A stretch of DNA of 64,000 bases from Sphingomonas pruni NBRC 15498 (GTDB taxonomy: Bacteria; Pseudomonadota; Alphaproteobacteria; Sphingomonadales; Sphingomonadaceae), in contig NZ_BCYZ01000008.1 in the NCBI RefSeq assembly GCF_001598455.1, positions 1-64,000 on the forward strand, in the 5' to 3' direction. The first letter of the stretch is position 1. Every line of letters begins with the position of its first letter. The notes under the pieces are model-generated. The model did no database searches. It had not been told where the DNA came from and saw nothing but the letters and a program-made list of their open reading frames with translations. Below, piece by piece: positions 27,790-38,044 of this stretch. Position numbers and translations under genes: made by a program.

Positions 27790-30186
27790 CTAGTGCGGCA
27801 GCTCGCTTGCCGGGGCGATGTTCGCCGGCGGTTGCGCCGCCAGCTCGTCGGCCTCGGTCCAGTCGATCGCTTCGAGCGGCTCGGTCAGCGCGAGCCGCAG
27901 CACTTCGTCGACATGCTCGACCGGAATGATCTTCAGCCCCTGGCGGATATTGGCCGGGATCTCGACGAGATCCTTTTCATTATCCTTGGGGATCAGCACC
28001 GTCTCGATACCCCCACGAAGGGCGGCGAGCAGCTTTTCCTTGAGGCCGCCGATCGGTAGCACGCGGCCGCGCAGGGTGACCTCGCCGGTCATCGCAACTT
28101 CCCGCCGCACCGGCACGCCGGTCATCGTAGAGACGATCGAGGTGACAAGGCCGATGCCCGCCGACGGACCGTCCTTGGGCACCGCGCCCTCGGGCAGGTG
28201 GACGTGGATGTCCTTGCGCGCGAACAGGCTCGGCTTGATGCCATAGGACGGCGCCCGCGCCTGGACGAAGCTCATCGCTGCCTGGACGCTTTCCTTCATC
28301 ACGTCGCCGAGCTTGCCGGTCGTCTTGACCATGCCCTTGCCCGGCACCGTGACGCTTTCGATCGTCAGCAACTCGCCGCCGACCTCGGTCCAGGCAAGCC
28401 CGGTGACCGCGCCGATCTGATGCTCCTTTTCCGACAGGCCGTGGCGATATTTCAGGACGCCGGCATATTCGTGGAGATTGTCGGGCGTAATCGTCACGCT
28501 CTCGACCTTGCCCTCGAGGATCTGGCGCAGCGCCTTTCTGATCAGCTTGGCGATCTCACGCTCGAGCGTACGGACGCCGGCTTCGCGCGTATAGTGCTGG
28601 ATCAGCGCGCGCAGACCTTCGCTGGTTAGCGTGAACTCGCCATCCTTCAGCCCATGCGCCTCGACCTGCTTGGCGATGAGATGCCGCTCGGCGATCTCGA
28701 CCTTCTCGTCCTCGGTATATCCCTCGAGACGGATGATCTCCATGCGGTCGAGCAACGGCTGCGGCAAGTTCAACGAGTTGGCGGTGGTCACGAACATCAC
28801 GTCCGAGAGGTCGATGTCGATCTCGAGATAATGGTCGTTGAACTTGTTGTTCTGCTCCGGATCGAGCACCTCGAGCAGCGCCGAGGCGGGATCGCCACGG
28901 AAGTCCTGGCCGAGCTTGTCGATCTCGTCGAGCAGGAACAGCGGATTGCTTGTCCCAGCCTTTTTCAGGTTCGAGACGATCTTGCCCGGCAGCGAGCCGA
29001 TATAGGTGCGGCGATGGCCACGGATCTCGGCCTCGTCGCGCACGCCGCCCAAAGACTGGCGGATGAACTCGCGCCCGGTCGCTTTGGCAATCGACTTGCC
29101 GAGCGAGGTCTTGCCGACGCCGGGAGGCCCGACGAGGCACAGGATCGGCCCCTTCAGCTTGTTGGTGCGCGCCTGGACCGCGAGATATTCGACGATCCGG
29201 TCCTTGACCTTCTCGAGCGCATAATGGTCCTCGTCGAGCACGGCCTGGGCCGCAGCAATGTCCTTCTTGAGCTTGGACTTCTTGCCCCAGGGCAGGCCGA
29301 GCAGGACGTCGAGATAATTGCGCACGACGGTGGCTTCGGCTGACATCGGCGCCATCGTCTTCAATTTCTTCAGCTCGGCGGTCGCCTTGGTGCGCGCCTC
29401 CTTGCTGAGCTTGAGCGTGGCGATCTTCTGGGTCAGCTCGGCGATCTCGTCGCCATCGCCCTCGTCCGCCTCATTGCCCAGCTCGCGCTGAATCGCCTTC
29501 AGCTGCTCGTTGAGATAATATTCCCGCTGGGTCTTCTCCATCTGGCGCTTGACCCGCGACTTGATCTTCTTCTCGACCTGCAACACGCCGAGTTCGCCTT
29601 CCATGAAGGCATAGACCATTTCGAGCCGCTTCGACTGGTCGAGCTCGACCAGCAACGCCTGCTTCTCGGCGACCTTGATCGCGATATTGCCGGCAATCGA
29701 ATCCGCCAGCCGCGACGGCTCCTCGATCTCGCTCAGCTGCACCGCGGTCTCCGCCGGCAGCTTGCGATTAAGCTTCGAATAGGATTCGAACTGCTCGACC
29801 ACCGAGCGCATCAGCGCCTGGATCTCGACGCCCTTCACGGGCTCTTCCTCGATCCGCTCGATCTCGGCGGTGAGATGGTCGCCGGCGCCCGACAAGGTCT
29901 TCAATGTGGCGCGCGCCTTGCCCTCGACCAGCACGCGGACAGTGCCGTCGGGGAGCTTCAGCAGCTGCAGGATCGTCGCGACGACGCCCATGTCGTACAG
30001 GTCGTCGCGCTGGGGGTCGTCCTGCGCGGGGTCGAGCTGTGCGACCAGGAAAATCTCCTTGTCGGCGGCCATCGCGCTTTCCAGCGCGGCAACCGACTTG
30101 TCGCGGCCGACGAACAGCGGCACGATCATATGGGGAAACACCACGATGTCGCGCAGCGGCAATACGGGGAAGGATTGGGTAGTCAT
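27790..30186 (-). CDS. lon: ATP-dependent protease Lon
   Basis: A 798-residue LonA protease that degrades misfolded and regulatory proteins in the cytoplasm. The N-terminal substrate domain begins [23 protein letters not shown]. The AAA+ domain has Walker [16 protein letters not shown] and Walker [10 protein letters not shown]. The protease domain carries the catalytic Ser in [14 protein letters not shown] and the Lys in [13 protein letters not shown]. The ATG at 30184-30186 gives the standard N-terminus ([13 protein letters not shown]). It is divergent from an M1 peptidase gene. Length and all motifs are normal. Confidence 0.98.
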   Translation of the reverse strand: MTTQSFPVLPLRDIVVFPHMIVPLFVGRDKSVAALESAMAADKEIFLVAQLDPAQDDPQRDDLYDMGVVATILQLLKLPDGTVRVLVEGKARATLKTLSGAGDHLTAEIERIEEEPVKGVEIQALMRSVVEQFESYSKLNRKLPAETAVQLSEIEEPSRLADSIAGNIAIKVAEKQALLVELDQSKRLEMVYAFMEGELGVLQVEKKIKSRVKRQMEKTQREYYLNEQLKAIQRELGNEADEGDGDEIAELTQKIATLKLSKEARTKATAELKKLKTMAPMSAEATVVRNYLDVLLGLPWGKKSKLKKDIAAAQAVLDEDHYALEKVKDRIVEYLAVQARTNKLKGPILCLVGPPGVGKTSLGKSIAKATGREFIRQSLGGVRDEAEIRGHRRTYIGSLPGKIVSNLKKAGTSNPLFLLDEIDKLGQDFRGDPASALLEVLDPEQNNKFNDHYLEIDIDLSDVMFVTTANSLNLPQPLLDRMEIIRLEGYTEDEKVEIAERHLIAKQVEAHGLKDGEFTLTSEGLRALIQHYTREAGVRTLEREIAKLIRKALRQILEGKVESVTITPDNLHEYAGVLKYRHGLSEKEHQIGAVTGLAWTEVGGELLTIESVTVPGKGMVKTTGKLGDVMKESVQAAMSFVQARAPSYGIKPSLFARKDIHVHLPEGAVPKDGPSAGIGLVTSIVSTMTGVPVRREVAMTGEVTLRGRVLPIGGLKEKLLAALRGGIETVLIPKDNEKDLVEIPANIRQGLKIIPVEHVDEVLRLALTEPLEAIDWTEADELAAQPPANIAPASELPH

Positions 30187-31978
30187 GGATACTCCGGGGG
30201 CGCCCAACCGGGGCGCTTTTGTCTTTCTATATGGGAAGCGTGAGCGTTCCATCAATCTCCCAGGCCTTTTCGCACCCGGATTGGTGGGGATAAGCCTGAT
30301 CGCCGCTGCCACCGCCGGCGCGGCCAGCCTGCCCAAGAAAGGTGAGCCCCCGCTGACCGCGCAGACCCAGCGATCGGGTGGGCCGGTCGATCCCGACCAG
30401 GCGAAAATGCGGTTCGACAGCGCCGATCTGTCGTTCGAGGTGCTGCCGGAAACCGAGCAACTCAAGGCGGTTGCGGTGGAAAGCTTCACGCCCAAGGCGC
30501 CGGCCGACAAATTGGTGATCGATCTCGACAAGAACCTCGGACCGAGCGCGATCGCGATCGACGGGAAAAAGCTGCCGGCGAGCGCATGGTCGAATCCCGA
30601 GGGCCGGCTGACGATCAACCTCCCGCGCACTTATTCGGCGGGCGAACGGATCACTGCGACGATCGTTTACGGCGGCGTGCCGCACGTCGCGGTCAATGCG
30701 CCTTGGGACGACGGCGTGGTCTGGTCGAAGACCAGGGACGGCCGCCTGTGGTTCGCTACCACGAGCGAAGGCTATGGCTGCGACATATTGTGGCCCTGCT
30801 TCGACTTCCCCGAGGGGGAGCCGGGCAAGGTGGCGCTGCACATCACCGTCCCGAAAGGGCTGAAGGCCCCTTCCAACGGTGTGTTCAAGGGGATCGACAC
30901 CGGGGCCGACGGACGCGAGACGTGGAACTGGGAAATCAAGCATCCCAACACCTATGCGATCGCGCTCAACGTGGCGCCCTACGAAGTGATTTCGGGCGAG
31001 TATAAGAGCCGCTTCGGCAACACCATTCCGATGTTCTACTGGTACCTGCCCGGCGAAGAGGAACAGGCGAAGAAGCTGTTTGCCGAATTCGCCCCCACGC
31101 TCGATTTCTTCGAAAGCAATATCGGCCCCTACCCGTTCGGCGACGAGAAGGTCGGGGTGGTCGAGACGCCGCATCTCGGCATGGAGCACCAGACGATCAA
31201 TGCTTACGGCAACGCCTACAAAAAGGCGCCCGAAGGGTTCGACTGGCTGTTCCAGCACGAATTCAGTCATGAATGGTTCGGCAACCAGGTGACTGCGGCC
31301 AATTGGGACGATTACTGGATCCACGAAGGCTATGGCGAGTATATGCAGCCCGCTTACGGCCTGTGGCGCGAAGGCTATGCCCGCTACGCGACGATGATGG
31401 ACGATCAGCGCAACAAGATCGTCGACGCGGTGCCGATCACACGCGGCCGCTGGATCACCGAGGAAGAGGTATACGAGCCGAGCAAGGGCGGCCCCGGCGG
31501 GGATATCTATTACAAGGGGGCGTGGATGCTCCACACCCTGCGCTGGCTGATCGGCGACAAGCAATTCTGGGACGTGACGCGGCTCGAAGTCTATGGCCGC
31601 CCCGATCCCAAGCCGGGCAATTTCACGCCACGCTTCGGCTCGACCCGCGACTATGAGGACAATGTCCGGAAAGTCACCGGCAAGAACCTGGACTGGTTCT
31701 TCGACGTCTATCTGCGCAAGGCCGATCTGCCCGAGCTGGTCGAGGCGCGGAGCGGCGACAAGCTCAACCTGTTCTGGCTGACACCCGACAAGCTCCCCTT
31801 CCCGATGCCGATCGAAGTCCTGGTCGATGATCGGCTGATGAAGGTCGACATGCCGGACGGCACCGCGACGATTGACGTGCCCGCGGGCGCGCATGTGGTG
31901 GTCGACCCCTATGCGCGCGTGCTAAAACGATCGCGCGCGGTCGAGGATTATCAGGCAGGCTTGCGCAAACGCCAATAA
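30185..31978 (+). CDS. M1-family metallopeptidase, exported
   Basis: A 597-residue gluzincin aminopeptidase-like enzyme. The N-terminal beta domain runs to about residue 260. The catalytic part carries GMEHQTINAYG as variant of the GxMEN exopeptidase motif, HEFSHEWFGN as the zinc site, and the third ligand Glu in EGYGEYM. The signal-like segment LVGISLIAAATAGAASLP suggests export. The start is uncertain: the ATG at 30185 overlaps the lon start divergently, whereas a TTG/GTG at 30281/30284 would give a short signal peptide closer to the family norm. It lacks the C-terminal ERAP-like domain, as do short bacterial M1 enzymes. Confidence 0.85.
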   Translation: MDTPGAPNRGAFVFLYGKRERSINLPGLFAPGLVGISLIAAATAGAASLPKKGEPPLTAQTQRSGGPVDPDQAKMRFDSADLSFEVLPETEQLKAVAVESFTPKAPADKLVIDLDKNLGPSAIAIDGKKLPASAWSNPEGRLTINLPRTYSAGERITATIVYGGVPHVAVNAPWDDGVVWSKTRDGRLWFATTSEGYGCDILWPCFDFPEGEPGKVALHITVPKGLKAPSNGVFKGIDTGADGRETWNWEIKHPNTYAIALNVAPYEVISGEYKSRFGNTIPMFYWYLPGEEEQAKKLFAEFAPTLDFFESNIGPYPFGDEKVGVVETPHLGMEHQTINAYGNAYKKAPEGFDWLFQHEFSHEWFGNQVTAANWDDYWIHEGYGEYMQPAYGLWREGYARYATMMDDQRNKIVDAVPITRGRWITEEEVYEPSKGGPGGDIYYKGAWMLHTLRWLIGDKQFWDVTRLEVYGRPDPKPGNFTPRFGSTRDYEDNVRKVTGKNLDWFFDVYLRKADLPELVEARSGDKLNLFWLTPDKLPFPMPIEVLVDDRLMKVDMPDGTATIDVPAGAHVVVDPYARVLKRSRAVEDYQAGLRKRQ

Positions 31979-32019
31979 GTGTATTGCGCATATAACACGC
32001 TTCCGGCATAGTGCGTGCG

Positions 32020-32625
32020 ATGCAGCACGCTTTCCCGAACGACGCCGTCGCCCTGCCCGGTATCGCCGCGATCATGGTCGGCTTCCTGGCCTTTTTCGTC
32101 GCATTGATGGCGGCGCGGCATCGCGCCGGAAAAGCTGGCGCCGCCCCCGTGTCGCAGCGCGCCTCGATCACCTGGCTGTGGATCGTGGTTCAGGGGATCG
32201 GCATCGGCATTTCGGGATTCGGCCCGGTGCGGGTCGAGCTCGACCCATTATCCGCCATGGCGATTACCGAGGCCGTGATCGTATTGGCCCTGATGCTCGG
32301 CGCGGTGTGGCTGTTCGATGCCTCGTCCTATGCGATGGGCAAGAATTGGGCATTGGTCGCGCGGACTCGCGCCGATCACACATTGGTCCAGTCGGGGCCT
32401 TTCGCGGTCGTCCGCAACCCGATCTATGTCGCCCTATTCGGCTTCATGATCGCGATGGCGATCGCGTTCGGCCACACGCGCAACCTGATCGTCGCCATAC
32501 CAATCTATGCCCTCGGCACCTGGATGCGAGTCAGTCATGAAGAGCGTTTGCTCAGGACGCAGTTCGGCGCGGCTTATGACGACTATGCGGCGCGCGTGAA
32601 AAGGTTCGTGCCGGGAGTTTGTTAA
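32020..32625 (+). CDS. Isoprenylcysteine methyltransferase-family membrane protein
   Basis: A 201-residue protein with four to five membrane segments. The C-terminal part has the ICMT/PEMT-like pattern: GPFAVVRNPIYVALFGFMIAMA, then IPIYALGTWMRVSHEERLLRTQFGAAYDDYAARVKRFVP. The RNPxY and EERxL...YxxY elements are the SAM/substrate-binding marks of this membrane methyltransferase superfamily. The ATG at 32020 was preferred over the GTG at 32011. Bacterial members have diverse substrates, mostly unknown. It stands downstream of the M1 peptidase gene. Confidence 0.85.
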   Translation: MQHAFPNDAVALPGIAAIMVGFLAFFVALMAARHRAGKAGAAPVSQRASITWLWIVVQGIGIGISGFGPVRVELDPLSAMAITEAVIVLALMLGAVWLFDASSYAMGKNWALVARTRADHTLVQSGPFAVVRNPIYVALFGFMIAMAIAFGHTRNLIVAIPIYALGTWMRVSHEERLLRTQFGAAYDDYAARVKRFVPGVC

Positions 32626-32638
32626 CCGCGGCGTCAAT

Positions 32639-32668
32639 CTGTCATCCCCGCGCAAGCGGGGATGACAG
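32639..32668. repeat. REP-like palindrome
   Basis: Perfect 13-base arms (CTGTCATCCCCGC and GCGGGGATGACAG) around GCAA. It lies between the convergent methyltransferase-like and GNAT genes and may also act as a bidirectional terminator. It shares the GTCATCCC core with the elements at 45251 and 47819. Confidence 0.8.
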
Positions 32669-32686
32669 CAGGATGCGCGATACGCC

Positions 32687-33268
32687 TTATGGCTTCGGAT
32701 TGAGCATCGACCAGAATTTGGGGCCGCCCTTGGGGACATGCCATTCGTCGATCACTTCGAAGCCGAGCGACTGGTACAGGCTGACATTGCGCGGGGTCGC
32801 GGTTTCGAGGAACGCCGGCACGCCGTCCTCGCGCGCCTTGGCGAGCCCCTGACGGATCGATGCGGAGCCCAGGCCCTTGCCCTGGTGCGCGGGATCGACT
32901 CCGGCAATGTGCAGATACCAATAGGTCCCCGAAGGATGATGCGCGTCGATCGCATCGCCCACGCGCATCGCACGCGCCAGCGACGACCCGAACGCGCCGA
33001 TCAACGGGAACAATTGCTTGAGCATCTCGAGCTTGCCGATCTCGGCCTGTCCCGGCCGTCGCCACAGGGTCGCCGCTTCGCCGCTCCCGGTGACGAGCGG
33101 CATGCCGCCCGCATCCTCGTCGAAGATCAACCGGAACATGCGCGGCAGCCGCTTCACGCGATCGGCGCGGTCGGGAAAGATGTATGAGGTCGCCGGGTCT
33201 TCGGCGAAGGCGCGCGCGAGCGTCACGGCGACGGCGTCACGATCCGCCCTGGTCGCGACTCGGATCAT
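32687..33268 (-). CDS. GNAT family N-acetyltransferase
   Basis: A 193-residue GNAT acyltransferase. It starts MIRVATRADRDAVAVTLARAF, and the acetyl-CoA binding motif A is HIAGVDPAHQGKGLGSASI (R/QxxGxG form QGKGLG). Motif B is RNVSLYQSLGFEVIDEW near the C-terminus. The ATG at 33266-33268 overlaps the DUF1272 stop (ATGA). The acyl acceptor is unknown. The last C-terminal residues resemble the PKFWSM ending common in this bacterial subgroup. Confidence 0.88.
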   Translation of the reverse strand: MIRVATRADRDAVAVTLARAFAEDPATSYIFPDRADRVKRLPRMFRLIFDEDAGGMPLVTGSGEAATLWRRPGQAEIGKLEMLKQLFPLIGAFGSSLARAMRVGDAIDAHHPSGTYWYLHIAGVDPAHQGKGLGSASIRQGLAKAREDGVPAFLETATPRNVSLYQSLGFEVIDEWHVPKGGPKFWSMLNPKP

Positions 33269-33510
33269 GCTGCCTTGCACCCTTCGGGCTTGAACACCCG
33301 CTTGGTCGACGCTGGATAGCATGCGAGCATCGCCGCCGGACGGATCGGCCGGGCCGCGAAGTTACCGCCGCAATTGGGACACGCGCCACCGAGCTCGCCA
33401 TCGACACAATCCGCGCAGAAAGTGCATTCGAACGTGCAGATGCGTGCGTCAAGGCTGTCGGGCGCCAAGTCGCGGCCGCAGCACTCGCAATTCGGTCTCA
33501 GTTCGAGCAT
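33265..33510 (-). CDS. DUF1272 zinc-ribbon protein
   Basis: An 81-residue protein with a cysteine-rich DUF1272 core: LRPNCECCGRDL, then CTFECTFCADC and ACPNCGGNF. Eight or more cysteines are arranged to hold zinc. The family is found widely, often beside acetyltransferases, with no known activity. Its stop overlaps the GNAT start, so the two proteins are made together. The clpX terminator lies just upstream. Confidence 0.88.
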   Translation of the reverse strand: MLELRPNCECCGRDLAPDSLDARICTFECTFCADCVDGELGGACPNCGGNFAARPIRPAAMLACYPASTKRVFKPEGCKAA

Positions 33511-33524
33511 CGCCCCCCCTCCAA

Positions 33525-33560
33525 CGAAAACGGGCGCCGGTCGAAACGATCGGCGCCCGT
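33525..33560 (-). terminator. Rho-independent terminator of clpX
   Basis: On the minus strand a hairpin with ten-base perfect arms (33530-33539 and 33551-33560 on the plus strand) is followed by TTTTCGTT. It lies 28 bases beyond the clpX stop and separates clpX from DUF1272. Confidence 0.8.
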
Positions 33561-33587
33561 ATCGTATATCACCATCGGAAATCTGGA

Positions 33588-34859
<1,272 letters not shown>

Positions 34860-34963
34860 TCAATCACCTCGTCACGCGCGGATACGGGCGCGTACCGTTT
34901 GAGGGCGAGCATGTTAGCGCGCCGCCGTAAACCCACAATAAAAAACACACCGCCTTAACCGCG

Positions 34964-35275
34964 TTATCGCGATCGCGGGACGAATCGCCGCATTTCGTCG
35001 ACCACGTCCTTGGCATCTTTCAGTCCCGAACTAGTCGCTTCGCGGACCAATTTGACCGCATCGATTACCTGGCCCCCGGCCAGCAACCGTTCGACCTCCA
35101 CCCGTGTTTCGCTGGATAATTCCAGCTTTTGCCCGGCTCGGACCGCCACTGGCTGCACGCGCGACCGTGGCGGCGCGATCAAATCGTCCGATCGACCCCT
35201 CGGCCGCAACGCCATCCCCAGCAAGACCAGAAAGACCAGTCCCGCCAGAATCAGCAGAGGCAGCGGAACGAACAT
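34964..35275 (-). CDS. Membrane-anchored protein with ribosomal L7/L12 C-terminal-like domain
   Basis: A 103-residue protein. One N-terminal membrane segment (residues 5-21, PLLILAGLVFLVLLGMA) is followed by a basic linker. The C-terminal domain has the pattern VIDAVKLVREATSSGLKDAKDVVDEM, which is the L7/L12 C-terminal fold motif. It is not a ribosomal stalk protein: the N-terminal dimerisation domain is absent. The gene sits between clpP (22 bases) and clpX (104 bases) on the same strand. It could be an adaptor or anchor for ClpXP, which is inference from context only. Confidence 0.8.
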   Translation of the reverse strand: MFVPLPLLILAGLVFLVLLGMALRPRGRSDDLIAPPRSRVQPVAVRAGQKLELSSETRVEVERLLAGGQVIDAVKLVREATSSGLKDAKDVVDEMRRFVPRSR

Positions 35276-35296
35276 TCCCCCGCCCCTGCCGCAACC

Positions 35297-35974
35297 TCAA
35301 GCCGCCTGCGCCTGGTCGTCGGCCGGCGCCGGGCGCTTGTCGAACACTTCGTCGACTAACCCGAATGCCTTGGCTTCCTCGGCCTCGAGGAAATTGTCGC
35401 GGTCCATCGAACGCTCGATCACGTCGATCGGCTGACCGGTATATTTCGCATACAGGTCATTCATCCGCTGGCGGATGCGCAGGATTTCCTTGGCCTGGAT
35501 CTCGATGTCCGAGGCCATGCCCTGCGCGCCGCCCGACGGCTGGTGGATCATGATCCGCGCGTTGGTCAGCGCGACCCGCATGCCGGGCTCGCCCGCCGCG
35601 AGCAGGAAGCTGCCCATCGACGCCGCCTGGCCGATGCACACCGTGCCGACGCGTGGACGGATATATTGCATCGTGTCGTGGATCGCCATGCCCGCCGTGA
35701 CGACGCCGCCCGGCGAGTTGATGTACATGTAGATGTCCTTCTTCGGATTCTCCGATTCCAGGAACAACAACTGCGCCGTGATCAGCGAGGCCATATGGTC
35801 CTCGACCGGGCCGACCAGGAAGATGATCCGCTCACGCAGCAGCCGCGAATAGATGTCGAAGCTGCGCTCACCGCGGTTCGACTGTTCGATGACGATCGGC
35901 ACGAGGCCGCCGGTGACGGGATCGACGCGAAAGCCCGGAGGAGCGAACTGGCCGGTTTCGAACGGATTATGCAT
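35297..35974 (-). CDS. clpP: ClpP, proteolytic subunit
   Basis: A 225-residue serine protease subunit forming the ClpXP chamber. The catalytic Ser is in [14 protein letters not shown] and the His in [12 protein letters not shown]. The N-terminal handle begins [22 protein letters not shown], and the C-terminal tail is a short Ala/Gln-rich extension ([11 protein letters not shown]). The ATG at 35972-35974 is a standard start. It leads the clpP-L7/L12-like-clpX group. Trigger factor (tig), usually directly upstream, is 3 kb away here. Confidence 0.97.
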   Translation of the reverse strand: MHNPFETGQFAPPGFRVDPVTGGLVPIVIEQSNRGERSFDIYSRLLRERIIFLVGPVEDHMASLITAQLLFLESENPKKDIYMYINSPGGVVTAGMAIHDTMQYIRPRVGTVCIGQAASMGSFLLAAGEPGMRVALTNARIMIHQPSGGAQGMASDIEIQAKEILRIRQRMNDLYAKYTGQPIDVIERSMDRDNFLEAEEAKAFGLVDEVFDKRPAPADDQAQAA

Positions 35975-36138
35975 GTTAAGTCTCTCGGGTCCTTATGCCT
36001 TGCTTGCGCCCTACATCGGCGCTCGTCCGGCGGGGCGCAAGGGGGCGCGATGGTGAACGACGACACAGCGCGATTTTCGGCGTCTTGCATCGCCATCGCG
36101 GTGGGCGCACGTCTCTTGTAAAAGAAGGAGGCGATGCG

Positions 36139-37164
36139 ATGAGCACCATTCTAGTCACGGGCGGGTCGGGTTTCGTCGGCGGGCACGTCATCCTGCAGTT
36201 GCTCGCCGCGGGACATGACGTTCGAACGACCGTGCGGTCGCTGGCCAAGGAGCAAAAGGTTCGCGACACGCTTGCGCAGGCCGGGGCGAAAAATCTCGAC
36301 CGGCTGAGCTTCGTCGCGGCCGACCTCAACCAGAATGAAGGTTGGGCTCAGGCAGTCACGGGTTGCGATTATGTCCAGCACGTCGCCTCCCCCTTCCCGC
36401 TCGCCCAGCCCAAGGATGAGAATGACCTGATCCGCCCGGCGGTCGACGGCACGCTCCGGGTCCTGCGCGCCGCGCGCGACGCGGGGGTCAAGCGCCTCGT
36501 CCTGACCTCGTCGTTCGCGGCGATCGGCTATGGCCATGGCGACCAGGCCGCCCCGTATACCGAGGCGGACTGGACGAACGTCGATGGCCCGGCGGTCCAG
36601 CCCTATATGAAATCCAAGACGCTGGCCGAGCGCGCGGCGTGGGATTTCATCGAGCGCGAAGGGAACGGCCTCGAACTCGCGGTGGTCAACCCGGTCGGCA
36701 TTTTCGGCCCGGTGCTCAACGAGGATCTGTCGACTTCGATCGAGATCATCAAGCGCATGCTCGAAGGCGGATTGCCCGGGGCGCCGCGGCTCTATTTCGG
36801 CGTGGTCGATGTGCGCGACGTCGCGGGGATGCAGATCAAGGCGATGACCGCGCCAGAGGCGAAAGGCGAACGCTTCCTCGCCGTCGCGGGCGATCCGGTG
36901 TCGATCTACGACATGTCGGTGATCCTGCAACAGGGGATGGGCGAGACGGCGGCGAAGGCCAAGCTGCGCAAGGTTCCCGACTGGCTGATGCGGATAATGG
37001 CGCTGTTCAATCCGCTCGCGCGCGAGGCGAGTCCGCGCCTCGGCATCCGCGCGGCGGCGAGCAACGCCAAGGCGCGAGAGGTGCTGGGCTGGCAATTCCG
37101 GTCCAACGAGGAAGCGATCTTGGCGTCGGGCGAAAGCCTGATCCGGTTGGGGATCGTGCGATGA
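36139..37164 (+). CDS. Extended SDR (aldehyde/dihydroflavonol-type reductase)
   Basis: A 341-residue extended short-chain dehydrogenase. The NAD(P) loop is TGGSGFVGGHV at the N-terminus and the catalytic motif is YMKSK (YxxxK) in PYMKSKTLAE. The upstream Ser is in LVLTSSFAAIGYG. The AAGGAGG ribosome site seven bases before the ATG is perfect. It resembles dihydroflavonol-4-reductase/aldehyde reductase-type epimerase-family enzymes. The stop overlaps the next start (ATGA), coupling it to a DOPA dioxygenase-like gene. Confidence 0.9.
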   Translation: MSTILVTGGSGFVGGHVILQLLAAGHDVRTTVRSLAKEQKVRDTLAQAGAKNLDRLSFVAADLNQNEGWAQAVTGCDYVQHVASPFPLAQPKDENDLIRPAVDGTLRVLRAARDAGVKRLVLTSSFAAIGYGHGDQAAPYTEADWTNVDGPAVQPYMKSKTLAERAAWDFIEREGNGLELAVVNPVGIFGPVLNEDLSTSIEIIKRMLEGGLPGAPRLYFGVVDVRDVAGMQIKAMTAPEAKGERFLAVAGDPVSIYDMSVILQQGMGETAAKAKLRKVPDWLMRIMALFNPLAREASPRLGIRAAASNAKAREVLGWQFRSNEEAILASGESLIRLGIVR

Positions 37165-37550
37165 ACGATAACGCGCCATGGCATGCGCATATCTATTACG
37201 ATGCGTCGGAACGCGCCGCCGCCGAAGCGCTGCGCGGGACCTTCGCCGACATGATGGTCGACGTCGTCGCGCCGATCCTGTTCATCGGCCGGATGACTGA
37301 CGGTCCGGTCGGCCCCCATCCGATCGCGCAGTTCGAGATCCATTTCTCGGCCAGCGCTGGCACCATGGTGTCGCGCGCGATCGAAACGACCGGGTTACGC
37401 GCCCTGGTCCATCCGCTGACCGACGACGATGTCGCCGATCATACCACGCTCGCGCACTGGATCGGCCAGCCGCTCGATCTCGACATCAGCGTGCTCGATC
37501 CGCCGGGGCACAACCAGGGTGTCGCGCGGTTCGGGGTCAGCGATTTTTGA
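37161..37550 (+). CDS. DOPA 4,5-dioxygenase family protein
   Basis: A 129-residue protein matching DOPA 4,5-dioxygenase-type extradiol enzymes. The usual histidines are visible in WHAHIYYD, GPHPIAQFEIHFS and LVHPLTDDD, and HTTLAHWIG closes the fold. Fungal and plant members open the catechol ring of DOPA; bacterial members are short proteins mostly of unknown substrate. The start overlaps the SDR stop. Pairing with an SDR suggests a small aromatic aldehyde/ketone pathway, though no further genes support it. Confidence 0.85.
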   Translation: MNDNAPWHAHIYYDASERAAAEALRGTFADMMVDVVAPILFIGRMTDGPVGPHPIAQFEIHFSASAGTMVSRAIETTGLRALVHPLTDDDVADHTTLAHWIGQPLDLDISVLDPPGHNQGVARFGVSDF

Positions 37551-37560
37551 CGGTCTATAA

Positions 37561-37611
37561 TCCTCCCCCGCCAGGGGGAGGTGGCGCCGAAGGCGACGGA
37601 GGGGGCGGACG
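37561..37611. repeat. Left copy of a 50-base inverted repeat flanking DUF559
   Basis: It contains the hairpin CCTCCCCC-GCCA-GGGGGAGG and a second half AAGGCGACGGAGGGGG. It matches, in inverted orientation with three mismatches, the repeat at 37993-38043. Confidence 0.85.
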
Positions 37612-37614
37612 GCG

Positions 37615-37989
37615 CTACCTCTCGAATTGGCCCCTGCGCTCAAGCGCGATTGAGACGATCTGCCGAACCACGCCATCAAGGTTGATCAACACTTCCGTGG
37701 CAGGATAGCGCAGCACCATCAAACCCTGCGATGCTAGCCAAGCGTCGCGAACAGCATCGCGTTCGGGACGATCTCCACACGCATGCGCCTCGCCGTCGAC
37801 TTCGATCGCGAGCTTCGCGCGCGCACAATAAAAATCGAGTACATAATCGTCGACAGCGTGTTGCTTGCGGAAGTGCAATTTCGCTTCGTTCTTCCTTAGC
37901 GCGAGCCACAACCCTATTTCGGGCGGCGTCATTTCCTTGCGTAAGCGCTTGGCGTTTCGCTTCCCGTATTCGGAACCACCGAGCCGCAT
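37615..37989 (-). CDS. DUF559 (Vsr/PD-(D/E)XK-like) endonuclease domain protein
   Basis: A 124-residue DUF559 protein, predicted nuclease of the PD-(D/E)XK/Vsr group. The N-terminal RLRKEMTPPEIGLWLALR motif is the usual DUF559 entry. The core is HFRKQHAVDDYVLDFYCARAKLAIEVDGEAH, with catalytic-type residues Asp and E-V-D, and the C-terminal VLRYPATEVLINLDGVVRQI follows. The gene is bounded by inverted copies of a 50-base palindromic repeat only a few bases from its ends. This looks like a small mobile or repeat-associated unit. The role in the cell is unknown. Confidence 0.85.
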   Translation of the reverse strand: MRLGGSEYGKRNAKRLRKEMTPPEIGLWLALRKNEAKLHFRKQHAVDDYVLDFYCARAKLAIEVDGEAHACGDRPERDAVRDAWLASQGLMVLRYPATEVLINLDGVVRQIVSIALERRGQFER

Positions 37990-37992
37990 GGC

Positions 37993-38043
37993 GTCCTCCC
38001 CCTCCGCCGCCTTCGGCGGCACCTCCCCCTGGCGGGGGAGGAT
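37993..38043. repeat. Right copy of the 50-base inverted repeat flanking DUF559
   Basis: Inverted copy of 37561-37611 (three mismatches over 50 bases), with the same CCTCCCCCTGGCGGGGGAGG hairpin. It runs up to the end of the glycosyltransferase gene at 38045, which starts immediately after the repeat. Confidence 0.85.
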
Positions 38044-38044
38044 T

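Noticed and set aside
30227-31894. A 555-residue open frame on the minus strand opposite the M1 peptidase gene
   Set aside because: It lies wholly inside the M1 gene with its HEFSH site and has no recognisable domain. Long antisense frames are expected at this GC content.
37561-38043. The repeats around DUF559 as a CRISPR or as ordinary terminators
   Set aside because: There are only two copies, in inverted orientation and without spacers; neither has a T-run.
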